A stretch of 64,000 bases of DNA from Papaver somniferum (taxonomy: Eukaryota; Streptophyta; Magnoliopsida; Ranunculales; Papaveraceae), in the NCBI RefSeq assembly GCF_003573695.1, contig NC_039366.1, positions 160,894,770-160,958,769 on the forward strand. The letters are read 5' to 3'. The notes beneath the pieces are model-generated. The model was given only the letters and a program-made list of their open reading frames with translations. It ran no database searches and was not told where the DNA came from. Shown one piece after another: positions 20,348-32,166 of this stretch. Positions within the stretch are counted from its first letter, which is position 1. Every line of letters starts with the position of its first letter. A program made the translations under genes and the position numbers.

Positions 20348-22775
20348 TGATGAGTGCCAAATATTGTATATATTTATCCCTTTTTGTTGGCATTTAACTC
20401 ATCTTTTGCGCATTAATTCTACATTTTATCCCATATTCTGTATTTTCATTGTTTTCAAGAATAAATATTTTTCTTACTTAATTTTGCATTTTTAGGTAAT
20501 AAATAAAGTCTGGATGACTTGCGGAGCAAAAAGAACAGAAAAGTAGTGAAAAGCCGGGAGAAATCACGCAAGGAAGCCGCGAAGAATGGTGCGCACAACC
20601 TCATTTTCTACACACAAAAACGCCTCCGTTCTCAGCCATCAGATCAGTTCTCAGAAGCATCCGATGGTCGCTCCTTCATAGAGCATCAAAATCGGAAGTC
20701 TCTGCCAAGCACCACAGCGCTGAAATTCCAAGCCTTCAGATTAGATGGTAGTTGAATCCAACGGTTGCTCCCTTGCTGTTCATCAAAGTTTGATATCTCC
20801 GCCTTACATTACAGCACCTAACCCCATCTGGAGCCGTCAGCTTCGTTGTATCACCTAATCCAACGGTCGCTCAGAGCTTGTTTACATCGTGCCGTTCGAT
20901 TCAATTAGTAACTGATTATCCAACGGATCTCCTCGCTGCTCATCAACTTCAGATGATCCCGCCTCACACCCTAGCGACCGAACACCTACACCCTAAACAA
21001 ACGCATCCCTTCTCCCAAAATCAACTGAGCTCCTTCTTCCCCGACATTTGCAGAGCCACCTCTCTGCCACCACCTTCCCCGACCATTTCCAGCCACCACC
21101 TCACCTCTGCAACACCATCACTTCTTCACCAACATCATCAGTACCTCCCCAGTCCGTTCCTTTATCTCTCTAGCCATCTATTTTAGTGACTTCTCACCAT
21201 TCTAAACCCTAGGTTGGAAATCACTAAAATAGATGAGGCTCTAGACATCAATCGAACACATGAGAGGAAGCAGGAAGATCAGAGGAGGAATGGGTCGAAG
21301 ATAAGAGAGTCAATTCCTCGATTTTGGGTAATGAAAGTTAAACCCTAATTTTTGGGATTTGGGGGAAACCCTAATTTTAATGTTTGGGTATAAATTGAGG
21401 GTTGGGTATCACTGTTAAAACTTGTTCTTGGACTAGCCAAGTAACCAATTAGGGTTAAATTTCAATTTTGATATTTGAATTTTAATTCAATTTAATTTCA
21501 GCTTCAATTTAGGTTTGGTTTAATTTCATGTGTGATGTTTAAATTCCTGTTTTTATGGTTTAATTTCATGTTAGGGTTAGTTTAATTTCATGTCAGGGTC
21601 AATTTAATTTCACTGTTTAACTTTAGTTTCAATTTTCTGTTCATGCCTAGTGCTCTGCTGATTTCACTGTTATGTTTAATTCACTGTTAGTTTGATGGAA
21701 TGCTAGGCTAGATACCTTTGAAGCACTGAATTGATTGAGTAGTGGAAGAAATCAGTGCTCATAGCAAGCTGATTATCTTGCCATTCCATTTTTGTATGCT
21801 TAGGGTGCATTGTGTTGATTGAGTAGTGGGGAGAAACTAGTGCTCACTAGTGACAATGAGCAAGCTAGTTCTCTTCCCACTCTAGAAGAATGCCTTAGCC
21901 TTGCTCTGTTAGCTTCACCATCTCCCTTGCCCTTGGCTTAGGCCTTGGTTCATTTTGCATTGTTCTCTGCCTGTTTAGTCATTGTCTTGTAAATTTTCTC
22001 CATTGTCTTTCCTGTTAACTGCCTTTGTTCTTCATTGCCTTGTTCTGCCACTGTTACCTTGGCTTAGTGCCACCACTACTTGCACTGCCATCTCTTCTCC
22101 TTGTTCTGCTGCTGCTACTACTTGCACTGCTTGAGCAGCTACTGTGCAGTATTGCTGCTGCTATTGCTTCCCTTGCTGTTGCTGCTGTCTTCTTGGCCTT
22201 GAGCTGCTGTGCACTGCTTGTGCAGCTGCTGCTGCAACCCATCTGCCCTGCAACTCTCCTGTTGCCTTTTCCTTCCACTGCTGCTGCTGCTGCATTGAGC
22301 CCAAAAGCCTCAGAAGCCCATAAGTCCAAAGCCTGGGTTTTTAACCATTGGCCCTTTACAAACCAAAGCCCAGGTCTAATCAAAAGACCACAGTCCACTG
22401 TTAGCTCAATCCCATTGAGCCCAAAAGCCCAAAACAAGGTTTAAGACCTAAAGCCCATAGTCCACATTTCTGAGCCCAAGCTCAGTTCAATCCATTTCAA
22501 AATCATTCAAAGGCCCAAAACAGTTCTCATCATTACAAACAAACTCAAAGGCCCAAAGCACAATCATAACCCATTGGTTACCAAAATCCATTGGTACCCA
22601 AAGCCCAACAATAGCAAATTTAGAACCCAAAATAGCTAGAACACTTCAAACACACCCAGTCTCTGTGGATCGACCCGTACTTGCACGAGCTACAACCGAC
22701 GACCGTGCACTTGCGGTATTACTGTAGGCCCGCGTTTTCATTGCGCTTAATTTATACACCTTTCCGGGCCCACCA
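20348..22775 (+). mobile_element. Athila-type LTR 1
   Basis: 2428 bp, TGATGAGTGCC...GGGCCCACCA. It contains a CTG-rich tract (22100-22290) and a terminal segment with GTGGATCGACCCGTACTTGC. The long plus and minus ORFs over the CTG tract (22025-22444 and its complement) reflect repeat composition rather than genes. Confidence 0.93.
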
Positions 22776-22781
22776 AGTTTT

Positions 22782-22799
22782 TGGCGCCGCTGCCGGGGA
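22782..22799 (+). other. tRNA-Asp-type primer-binding site (copy 1)
   Basis: TGGCGCCGCTGCCGGGGA lies seven bases after LTR 1. It is the usual Athila primer site (TGGCGCCGTTGCCGGGGA) with one base changed. In the second interior the same site is at 29011-29028. Confidence 0.85.
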
Positions 22800-23389
22800 T
22801 TGGTGCTGTGTTTTTCTTGTTGTTTTGTTAGCTATTTTTGCATTTCACTGCATAGCATTTGCATCTGCATCTGCTTCACTTCATTTGTTGTTGGACCTGC
22901 TGTTCTGAACCTGTTTTTCCTCTGCTGGGACGCCACCAAGGAAAAGAACCAAAACCCAACTGGGTTTTTGCAACAATATCAGAGCAGCTGGGCTGTGCTT
23001 AAAAGGTAACCCATTTAAGAGAACCCGAATTGTGGGCTTCCAATTTTTTTTAATTGTGGGCATGTAATATTAAAGCCAATTTTTGGGCTTCTCTTATTTT
23101 CTGTTGGGTTTGTATTAATTTATTTGTGGGCTTGTTTGTTTAATTTGTGGGCTTGTATTTAATTTTTGTGAGCTTGTTTAATTTGGACTTGTAATTTGTA
23201 TTCTGGGTTTTTAAACCCAGCTGAGCTTGTAACCGATCACGCTAGTTGAACTCGTTAGTGGGCCGAGTACCCAAATTCTAGGCCGAGATCTTGGACTCAG
23301 TTCCACCAAAAGTTTTCAACCAAGCGGAGCCAAAGCAAACGCAAAACAAACAGTGGGCTTGCTCCCATTCAAAAACCAAATTTTATTTT

Positions 23390-23420
23390 CAAAAAAAAAA
23401 AAAAAAAAAAAATTGCTCCT

Positions 23421-23452
<32 letters not shown>

Positions 23453-23453
23453 C
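23390..23453 (+). repeat. Paired poly-A tracts in interior 1
   Basis: Two runs of more than 20 A separated by TTGCTCCTATTCT, repeated in interior 2 (29620-29685) with slightly different lengths. Surrounding units of the type CTCCCATTxxAAAACCAAATTTT form a degenerate minisatellite (23350-23620). Confidence 0.8.
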
Positions 23454-23638
23454 CAAATTTTACTTGCTCCCATTTTAAACCAAATTTTTTCTTCTTTATC
23501 CCATCTTAATCCAAAAGTTTTATTTTACTCCCATTTCAAAACCAAATTTTCTTTTTCAAATGTCTCCCATCAAAAACCAAAATTTTCCCATAAAAAAACC
23601 AAATTTTTTGAAAACCCATTAAAACCAAATAGTGGGCT

Positions 23639-24517
23639 TTGTGTCATTTCAAAATGGGCCAACCTCATGCTCTCCATGAATACATGTATCCGTCAATAAA
23701 AATTCCATTATCATGTATTGTATTACCTCAAACCAATAACCCTTTTAAAATAAATGCAAGCATGATACAAATACTTCCTATATTTCGAGGGGTCGATTCT
23801 GAGAACCCCTATACTCATGTAAGAGAGTTTGAACAAATTTGTCGGACTATGCAACCTGATCATATGTCCGAAGACTCTCTGAAATTGCGTTTGTTTACAT
23901 TTTCTTTAAAAGAAAGGGCCAAAACATGGTTTTACGGTTTGAGACCACAATCAATCACCACTTGGGAACAACTCACTAATCAATTTTTCCAAAGATTTTT
24001 TCCACATCATAGGACCATCGCTATTCGTCAAAGTATCAATTGTTTTGTCCAATTGGATGAGGAAACTGTTTTTCACTATTTTGAACGTTTTAATGATTTG
24101 TTGAGTGAATGTCCGCACCATGGAATTGAGAAGTGGAGACTTGTCGTCATCCTCTATGAGGGACTAGACTTTAAATCTCGAACCATGGTTGAGTCTATGT
24201 GTAATGGTGAGTTTATTGATAAATCTGTGGATGATGCATGGAATTTTTTAGCCGAGATTGCAGAGAAAACCCATCAATGGGAATCCGTTAGGGAAACAGG
24301 AACAACACCACATGATATGAATCACCCCCATGAATTAGAGTTTTATTCTTGTAATAGCTCCGACCTTAGGATTGAAAATTATCCTAGATTGCAAAATCCC
24401 TATCATGATGATGATGATGATTATGATGTTATGTTAGAAGAACATGTCTATACTGAAAATGTTATGGAACCTTTGGGTTCAAATACATTAGGCTTCTCCC
24501 CCGACCTTAATGCATGA
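23639..24517 (+). CDS. Athila-type gag, copy 1
   Basis: A 292-residue capsid protein (gypsy gag domain) that would package element RNA. The conserved domain includes LPIFRGVDSENPYTHVREFE (near residues 48-67), LRLFTFSLKERAKTWFYGL, TTWEQLTNQFFQRFFP, and then an SECPHHGIEKWRLVVILYEG segment. No zinc knuckle is visible. The tail is acidic (DDDDDYDVMLEE). The frame ends at 24517 in LTLNA-like residues and overlaps the next ORF by eight bases. Copy 2 shows the two frames joined at this point, so the break here is probably a small indel. The start is the first ATG of a frame with good gag similarity; an in-frame ATG six codons later is also possible. Confidence 0.85.
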   Translation: MCHFKMGQPHALHEYMYPSIKIPLSCIVLPQTNNPFKINASMIQILPIFRGVDSENPYTHVREFEQICRTMQPDHMSEDSLKLRLFTFSLKERAKTWFYGLRPQSITTWEQLTNQFFQRFFPHHRTIAIRQSINCFVQLDEETVFHYFERFNDLLSECPHHGIEKWRLVVILYEGLDFKSRTMVESMCNGEFIDKSVDDAWNFLAEIAEKTHQWESVRETGTTPHDMNHPHELEFYSCNSSDLRIENYPRLQNPYHDDDDDYDVMLEEHVYTENVMEPLGSNTLGFSPDLNA

Positions 24518-25160
24518 TATTTCTTCTAGTATTCCATATGATGTTTCCCCTGATGTGCCGATACACGAACATAAATCTGTTGATGATGTTGATAATTCTG
24601 ATTGTGATCTTGCCAATTTGATTGATGATTGTGAGCATGATGTGACATGTGTAGATGAGTTAGAAGATTTTGATTTGATTGATAATGATATGCCTATTCT
24701 TCTACCTAAGTCACAATCTGATGGCCTTCCACCCAACCTAGATTTGGTTTGTACCCATATTGTAAAACCAATTTTTCTGAAAATTCCTAACCTAGGTTTG
24801 GAACTGTGTGCTTCCCAAGTCCTCTTGGACTATTTTGCTTCAAAATATAACACTTTTCAAGAGCCACAGTTGGAATGCATTTCTTTGCCCATCCCGAAAA
24901 CAGTCCATTATGAGTTAGACCTTTTGAATCCTGAATCCCTAAAATTAAAAGATTTTGTGCTTAAAAGTAAACCTGTTGAAAAATTTTGGTTTAGGGGTGA
25001 TTCATTCGGTTTTTCACTCTCACTCCCATTTAAGTCCAATTTTAGTGTTTTGAAGCTTTCTTTGTCTCTACACTTTGTCTTTTGGGTTGATCCTCAACTC
25101 TTTAGATTGTTAGTGTATGGTGAATTTTTTGTATATAATCCAGTAGATAAAATTTCTTAA
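24510..25160 (+). CDS. Acidic C-terminal ORF following gag, copy 1
   Basis: 216 residues. The N-terminal half is very acidic (NSDCDLANLIDDCEHDV, ELEDFDLIDNDMP); the C-terminal half is hydrophobic-rich with LGLELCASQVLLDYFASKYN and FGFSLSLPFKSN. I recognise no enzyme domain. Its start overlaps the gag stop in another frame. In copy 2 the two-base-longer sequence at 30725-30735 makes the gag frame run directly into this one, so it is best seen as the C-terminal part of a single gag polyprotein. The equivalent stretch in copy 2 (30745-31400) is riddled with single-base indels. Confidence 0.6.
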   Translation: MHDISSSIPYDVSPDVPIHEHKSVDDVDNSDCDLANLIDDCEHDVTCVDELEDFDLIDNDMPILLPKSQSDGLPPNLDLVCTHIVKPIFLKIPNLGLELCASQVLLDYFASKYNTFQEPQLECISLPIPKTVHYELDLLNPESLKLKDFVLKSKPVEKFWFRGDSFGFSLSLPFKSNFSVLKLSLSLHFVFWVDPQLFRLLVYGEFFVYNPVDKIS

Positions 25161-26550
25161 AAACCCCTTTTGTTCGTTTTGTATATATTTTGCTAATCCA
25201 ATATGATCTCGGCTGAAATATGTTGGATTTTTGCCTTGAATAACGGAGTTTTAATTCTGCTTTCGCCGAAATCGGGTATTCTCTCTCCTTTTACTCTACT
25301 CAGCATGTCCCTTTCCATATGTTGCATCTTAATTCTTTCCATATTTTGAAACATTGAGGACAATGTTTAGTTTAGGTTTGGGGGTATAGAGTAGATACCA
25401 TGATAATTTGCCATAATTGAAAACGAACTCCTTCTTCTTTTTGAAAAAAAATTGAAAAATTCCAAAAAAAATTGAAAAATCAAAATTCAAAAAAAAATTA
25501 AAAAAATGAAAAATCATAAAAAATGGAGCTCATTTACCTTGAAATGTTGACTCTTGTGCAAATATGTATTTTTATTAGGAGTCTTAGTCTAGATATTTAG
25601 GCACCCTGATTCTAGCACAATTCACATTGTGATAAGAAATTTGCACGCGCACGATCTACCAATACATGTATGGCCTCGATCTTCAAGGTGTTTGATAGGA
25701 AGTTACGATTGCCAATCACTTTAGAATACTGAACGAAACTTGACTAGCTTGTTCTTTGGTTGGTTGGGATAGAAGGTGGAGGTTACATTAAGAAAGACAA
25801 CCATCGAATTTAACTGGGTGCATCAAAAAGGGCTACCTCTTGCAAAGTGTCATGTAATCTTTTGTTTCCTTTTGTATATGTATCAAAAGTGTTTCCTTCT
25901 CAATGAAAAAAAAAAAAAAAAAAAAAAAAAAAAACGATGTATATATTCAGAAAAAAAAAAAATCAAGTATTTATCAATTCCATCCTCTCTTGTTCCAAAA
26001 ATAAAAGAGAGTAGTCAATGTAAATAAGAGTCATGTAAATAGTCATTTTTGTTGTTTCATTGTAATAAGCAAGGAGGGTGTATGCCATTGATGTACAACG
26101 CGAGTAATTGTGAAATACCTCCAACTCATTCACAATTCTCGTAAAGTCCGGACAGCTAGCTAGATTTCGACCTTGGTTCTTAGCCTGAGAAACTATCTCT
26201 TGGTGATTAGTAGTCATAACTTCAGATCTTTCTTTACACATGTGTAGATACACTTTACACTCTTATCACATGTCTTTTTTTGTTATCAGTGCTAGGATTG
26301 TGCCTTCGATAGCTAGATTGACATCTCCATTTTGCTGTGAGCTTAAACTGTTTTGCACATGTCACATTTGATGGAATCTGAGCTCATATTTTGTCCTTAG
26401 GTTTTGTAGGTACACCTCTGGTAAACCTTCACGAGACTTCAACTCGTCCACTAGGGACACTTAGTGGTTTAAAAGGCTTAGTGCAACGCTAAATGCATTC
26501 GAGAGACCAGCGACAGTGGTATAGTTAGGATTTCCTTAGTTTTGTTTTAC
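25161..26550 (+). other. Athila interior 3' untranslated region, copy 1
   Basis: No convincing coding sequence. It contains A-rich stretches (25440-25520; a run of about 30 A at 25906-25934), the internal PPT-like element and otherwise unique sequence. The same layout occurs at 31400-32782 in copy 2. Confidence 0.7.
25340..25392 (+). other. Internal polypurine-tract-like element, copy 1
   Basis: TTGAGGACAATG then TTTAGGTTTGGGGGTATA closely resembles the real tract upstream of LTR 2 (TTGAGGACAAG then TCAGGTTTGGGGGTATT, 26551-26584). It lies about 1.2 kb upstream and is conserved in interior 2 near 31586-31620. Confidence 0.65.
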
Positions 26551-26565
26551 TTGAGGACAAGTAAA

Positions 26566-26584
26566 ATTCAGGTTTGGGGGTATT
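26566..26584 (+). other. Polypurine tract before LTR 2
   Basis: AATTCAGGTTTGGGGGTATT abuts the LTR start TGATGAGTGCC. The same sequence precedes LTR 3 (32798-32816). Confidence 0.8.
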
Positions 26585-29005
26585 TGATGAGTGCCAAATA
26601 TTGTATATATTTATCCCTTTTTGTTGGCATTTAACTCATCTTTTGCGCATTAATTCTACATTTTATCCCATATTCTGTATTTTCATTGTTTTCAAGAATA
26701 AATATTTTTCTTACTTAATTTTGCATTTTTAGGTAATAAATAAAGTCTGGATGACTTGCGGAGCAAAAAGAGCAGAAAGTAGTGAAAAGCCGGGAGAAAT
26801 CACGCAAGGAAGCCGCGAAGAATGGTGCGCACAACCTCATTTTCTACACACAAAAACGCCTCCGTTCTCAGCCATCAGATCAGTTCTCAGAAGCATCCGA
26901 TGGTCGCTCCTTCATAGAGCATCAAAATCGGAAGTCTCTGCCAAGCACCACAGCGCTGAAATTCCAAGCCTTCAGATTAGATGGTAGTTGAATCCAACGG
27001 TTGCTCCCTTGCTGTTCATCAAAGTTTGATATCTCCGCCTTACATTACAGCACCTAACCCCATCTGGAGCCGTCAGCTTCGTTGTATCACCTAATCCAAC
27101 GGTCGCTCAGAGCTTGTTTACATCGTGCCGTTCGATTCAATTAGTAACTGATTATCCAACGGATCTCCTCGCTGCATCAACTTCAGATGATCCCGCCTCA
27201 CACCCTAGCGACCGAACACCTACACCCTAAACAAACGCATCCCTTCTCCCAAAATCAACTGAGCTCCTTCTTCCCCGACATTTGCAGAGCCACCTCTCTG
27301 CCACCACCTTCCCCGACCATTTCCAGCCACCACCTCACCTCTGCAACACCATCACTTCTTCACCAACATCATCAGTACCTCCCCAGTCCGTTCCTTTATC
27401 TCTCTAGCCATCTATTTTAGTGACTTCTCACCATTCTAAACCCTAGGTTGGAAATCACTAAAATAGATGAGGCTCTAGACATCAATCGAACACAGGAGAG
27501 GAAGCAGGAAGATCAGAGGAGGAATGGGTCGAAGATAAGAGAGTCAATTCCTCGATTTTGGGTAATGAAAGTTAAACCCTAATTTTTGGGATTTGGGGGA
27601 AACCCTAATTTTAATGTTTGGGTATAAATTGAGGGTTGGGTATCACTGTTAAAACTTGTTCTTGGACTAGCCAAGTAACCAATTAGGGTTAAATTTCAGT
27701 TTTGATATTTGAATTTTAATTCAATTTAATTTCAGCTTCAATTTAGGTTTGGTTTAATTTTCATGTGTGATGTTTAAATTCCTGATGGTTTAATTTCATG
27801 TTAGGGTTAGTTTAATTTCATGTCAGGGTCAATTTAATTTCACTGTTTAACTTTAGTTTCAATTTTCTGTTCATGCCTAGTGCTCTGCTGATTTCACTGT
27901 TATGTTTAATTCACTGTTAGTTTGATGGAATGCTAGGCTAGATACCTTTGAAGCACTGAATTGATTGAGTAGTGGAAGAAATCAGTGCTCATAGCAAGCT
28001 GATTATCTTGCCATTCCATTTTTGTATGCTTAGGGTGCATTGTGTTGATTGAGTAGTGGGGAGAAACTAGTGCTCACTAGTGACAATGAGCAAGCTAGTT
28101 CTCTTCCCACTCTAGAAGAATGCCTTAGCCTTGCTCTGTTAGCTTCACCATCTCCCTTGCCCTTGGCTTAGGCCTTGGTTCATTTTGCATTGTTCTCTGC
28201 CTGTTTAGTCATTGTCTTGTAAATTTTCTCCATTGTCTTTCCTGTTAACTGCCTTTGTTCTTCATTGCCTTGTTCTGCCACTGTTACCTTGGCTTAGTGC
28301 CACCACTACTTGCACTGCCATCTCTTCTCCTTGTTCTGCTGCTGCTACTACTTGCACTGCTTGAGCAGCTACTGTGCAGTATTGCTGCTGCTGTTGCTTC
28401 CCTTGCTGTTGCTGCTGTCTTCTTGGCCTTGAGCTGCTGTGCACTGCTTGTGCAGCTGCTGCTGCAACCCATCTGCCCTGCAACTCTCCTGTTGCCTTTT
28501 CCTTCCACTGCTGCTGCTGCTGCATTGAGCCCAAAAGCCTCAGAAGCCCATAAGTCCAAAGCCTGGGTTTTTAACCATTGGCCCTTTACAAACCAAAGCC
28601 CAGGTCTAATCAAAAGACCACAGTCCACTGTTAGCTCAATCCCATTGAGCCCAAAAGCCCAAAACAAGGTTTAAGACCTAAAGCCCATAGTCCACATTTC
28701 TGAGCCCAAGCTCAGTTCAATCCATTTCAAAATCATTCAAAGGCCCAAAACAGTTCTCATCATTACAAACAAACTCAAAGGCCCAAAGCACAATCATAAC
28801 CCATTGGTTACCAAAATCCATTGGTACCCAAAGCCCAACAATAGCAAATTTAGAACCCAAAATAGCTAGAACACTTCAAACACACCCAGTCTCTGTGGAT
28901 CGACCCGTACTTGCACGAGCTACAACCGACGACCGTGCACTTGCGGTATTACTGTAGGCCCGCGTTTTCATTGCGCTTAATTTATACACCTTTCCGGGCC
29001 CACCA
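26585..29005 (+). mobile_element. Athila-type LTR 2 (shared middle LTR)
   Basis: 2421 bp, the same termini as LTR 1. It is preceded by a polypurine tract and followed by a primer site, so it serves as 3' LTR of the first unit and 5' LTR of the second. It is not flanked by any direct target duplication. Confidence 0.93.
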
Positions 29006-29653
29006 AGTTTTGGCGCCGCTGCCGGGGATTGGTGCTGTGTTTTTCTTGTTGTTTTGTTAGCTATTTTTGCATTTCACTGCATAGCATTTGCATCTGCATC
29101 TGCTTCACTTCATTTGTTGTTGGACCTGCTGTTCTGAACCTGTTTTTCCTCTGCTGGGACGCCACCAAGGAAAAGAACCAAAACCCAACTGGGTTTTTGC
29201 AACAATATCAGAGCAGCTGGGCTGTGCTTAAAAGGTAACCCATTTAAGAGAACCCGAATTGTGGGCTTCCAATTTTTTTTAATTGTGGGCATGTAATATT
29301 AAAGCCAATTTTTGGGCTTCTCTTATTTTCTGTTGGGTTTGTATTAATTTATTTGTGGGCTTGTTTGTTTAATTTGTGGGCTTGTATTTAATTTTTGTGA
29401 GCTTGTTTAATTTGGACTTGTAATTTGTATTCTGGGTTTTTAAACCCAGCTGAGCTTGTAACCGATCACGCTAGTTGAACTCGTTAGTGGGCCGAGTACC
29501 CAAATTCTAGGCCGAGATCTTGGACTCAGTTCCACCAAAAGTTTTCAACCAAGCGGAGCCAAAGCAAACGCAAAACAAACAGTGGGCTTGCTCCCATTCA
29601 AAAACCAAATTTTATTTTCAAAAAAAAAAAAAAAAAAAAAAAAATTTGCTCCT

Positions 29654-29685
<32 letters not shown>

Positions 29686-29870
29686 CCAAATTTTACTTGC
29701 TCCCATTTTAAACCAAATTTTTTCTTCTTTATCCCATCTTAATCCAAAAGTTTTATTTTACTCCCATTTCAAAACCAAATTTTCTTTTTCAAATGTCTCC
29801 CATCAAAAACCAAAATTTTCCCATAAAAAAACCAAATTTTTGAAAACCCATTAAAACCAAATAGTGGGCT

Positions 29871-30722
29871 TTGTGTCATTTCAAAATGGGCCAACCTCAT
29901 GCTCTCCATGAATACATGTATCCGTCAATAAAAATTCCATTATCATGTATTGTATTACCTCAAACCAATAACCCTTTTAAAATAAATGCAAGCATGATAC
30001 AAATACTTCCTATATTTCGAGGGGTCGATTCTGAGAACCCCTATACTCATGTAAGAGAGTTTGAACAAATTTGTCGGACTATGCAACCTGATCATATGTC
30101 CGAAGACTCTCTGAAATTGCGTTTGTTTACATTTTCTTTAAAAGAAAGGGCCAAAACATGGTTTTACGGTTTGAGACCACAATCAATCACCACTTGGGAA
30201 CAACTCACTAATCAATTTTTCCAAAGATTTTTTCCACATCATAGGACCATCGCTATTCGTCAAAGTATCAATTGTTTTGTCCAATTGGATGAGGAAACTG
30301 TTTTTCACTATTTTGAACGTTTTAATGATTTGTTGAGTGAATGTCCGCACCATGGAATTGAGAAGTGGAGACTTGTCGTCATCCTCTATGAGGGACTAGA
30401 CTTTAAATCTCGAACCATGGTTGAGTCTATGTGTAATGGTGAGTTTATTGATAAATCTGTGGATGATGCATGGAATTTTTTAGCCGAGATTGCAGAGAAA
30501 ACCCATCAATGGGAATCCGTTAGGGAAACAGGAACAACACCACATGATATGAATCACCCCCATGAATTAGAGTTTTATTCTTGTAATAGCTCCGACCTTA
30601 GGATTGAAAATTATCCTAGATTGCAAAATCCCTATCATGATGATGATGATGATTATGATGTTATGTTAGAAGAACATGTCATACTGAAAATGTTATGGAA
30701 CCTTTGGGTTCAAATACATTAG
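29871..30722 (+). CDS. Athila-type gag, copy 2 (3' end frameshifted)
   Basis: Protein sequence is identical to copy 1 for about 270 residues, including the capsid motifs GVDSENPYTHVREFE and RAKTWFYGLRPQS. A missing base at 30680 (AACATGTCATACTG versus AACATGTCTATACTG) changes the frame, giving a spurious end at 30722. Downstream indels continue through 31400. The capsid domain itself is intact. Confidence 0.8.
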   Translation: MCHFKMGQPHALHEYMYPSIKIPLSCIVLPQTNNPFKINASMIQILPIFRGVDSENPYTHVREFEQICRTMQPDHMSEDSLKLRLFTFSLKERAKTWFYGLRPQSITTWEQLTNQFFQRFFPHHRTIAIRQSINCFVQLDEETVFHYFERFNDLLSECPHHGIEKWRLVVILYEGLDFKSRTMVESMCNGEFIDKSVDDAWNFLAEIAEKTHQWESVRETGTTPHDMNHPHELEFYSCNSSDLRIENYPRLQNPYHDDDDDYDVMLEEHVILKMLWNLWVQIH

Positions 30723-31400
30723 GCTTCTCTCCCCCGACCTTAATGCATGATATTTCTTCTAGTATTCCATATGATGTTTCCCCTGATGTGCCGATACACG
30801 AACATAAATCTGTGATGATGTTGATAATTCTGATTGTGATCTGCCAATTTTGATTGATGATTGTGAGCATGATGTGACATGTGTAGATGTTAGAAGATTT
30901 TGATTTGATTGATAATGATATGCCTATTCTTCTACCTAGTCACAATCTGATGCCTTCCACCCAACCTAGATTTGGTTTGTAACCCATATTGTAAAAACCA
31001 ATTTTTCTGAAAATTCCTAACCTAGGTTTGGAACTGTGTGCTTCCCAAGTCCTCTTGGACTATTTTGCTTCAAAATATAACACTTTTCAAGAGCCACATT
31101 GGAATGCATTTCTTTGCCCGCCATCCCGAAAACAGTCCATGATAGTTAGACCTTTTGAATCCTGAATCCCTAAAATTAAAAGATTTTGTGCTTAAAAGAA
31201 ACCTGTTGAAAAATTTTGGTTTAGGGTGATTCATTTCGGTTTTTCACTCTCACTCCCATTTAAGTCCAATTTTAGTGTTTTTGAAGCTTTCTTTGTTCTC
31301 TTGTCTCTACACTTTGTCTTTTGGGTTGATCCTCAACTCTTTAGATTGTTAGTGTATGTGAATTTTTGTATATAATCCAGTAGATAATTTTCTTAAAAAC
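30723..31400 (+). pseudogene. Acidic gag extension, copy 2, disrupted
   Basis: Corresponds to 24510-25160 in copy 1. Compared with that copy it carries many one- or two-base insertions and deletions (for example CTGTGATGATG for CTGTTGATGATG, CTACCTAGTC for CTACCTAAGTC, TGTAACCC for TGTACCC) with few substitutions. No frame longer than about 60 codons survives. The pattern suggests sequence-consensus error rather than slow decay. Confidence 0.7.
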
Positions 31401-32135
31401 CCCTTTTGGTTTTTGTTATATTTTGCTAATCCAATATGATCTCGGCTGAAATATGTTGGATTTTTGCCTTGAATAACGGAGTTTTAATTCTGCTTTCGCC
31501 GAAATCGGGTATTCTCTCTCCTTTTACTCTACTCAGCATGTCCCTTTCCATATGTTGCATCTTAATTCTTTCCATATTTTGAAACATTGAGGACAATGTT
31601 TAGTTTAGGTTTGGGGGTATAGAGTAGATACCATGATAATTTGCCATAATTGAAAACGAACTCCTTCTTCTTTTTGAAAAAAAATTGAAAAATTCCAAAA
31701 AAAATTGAAAAATCAAAATTCAAAAAAAAATTAAAAAAATGAAAAATCATAAAAAATGGAGCTCATTTACCTTGAAATGTTGACTCTTGTGCAAATATGT
31801 TTTATTAGGAGTCTTAGTCTAGATATTTAGGCACCCTGATTCTAGCACAATTCACATTGTGATAAGAAATTTGCACGCGCACGATCTACCAATACATGTA
31901 TGGCCTCGATCTTCAAGGTGTTTGATAGGAAGTTACGATTGCCAATCACTTTAGAATACTGAACGAAACTTGACTAGCTTGTTCTTTGGTTGGTTGGGAT
32001 AGAAGGTGGAGGTTACATTAAGAAAGACAACCATCGAATTTAACTGGGTGCATCAAAAAGGGCTACCTCTTGCAAAGTGTCATGTAATCTTTTGTTTCCT
32101 TTTGTATATGTATCAAAAGTGTTTCCTTCTCAATG

Positions 32136-32166
<31 letters not shown>

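Noticed and set aside
20519..21186. Plus-strand ORFs in Athila LTR 1 (repeated in LTRs 2 and 3)
   Set aside because: They recur because the LTR recurs; no domain, frame shifts between copies, no codon pattern.
22054..22437. 127-codon minus-strand ORF over the CTG tract
   Set aside because: Composition artefact of a trinucleotide repeat, open on both strands.
23291..23509. Lys-run ORF across poly-A tracts (also 29582-29854, 25776-26027, 32006-32260)
   Set aside because: Translation of long A runs; not a gene.
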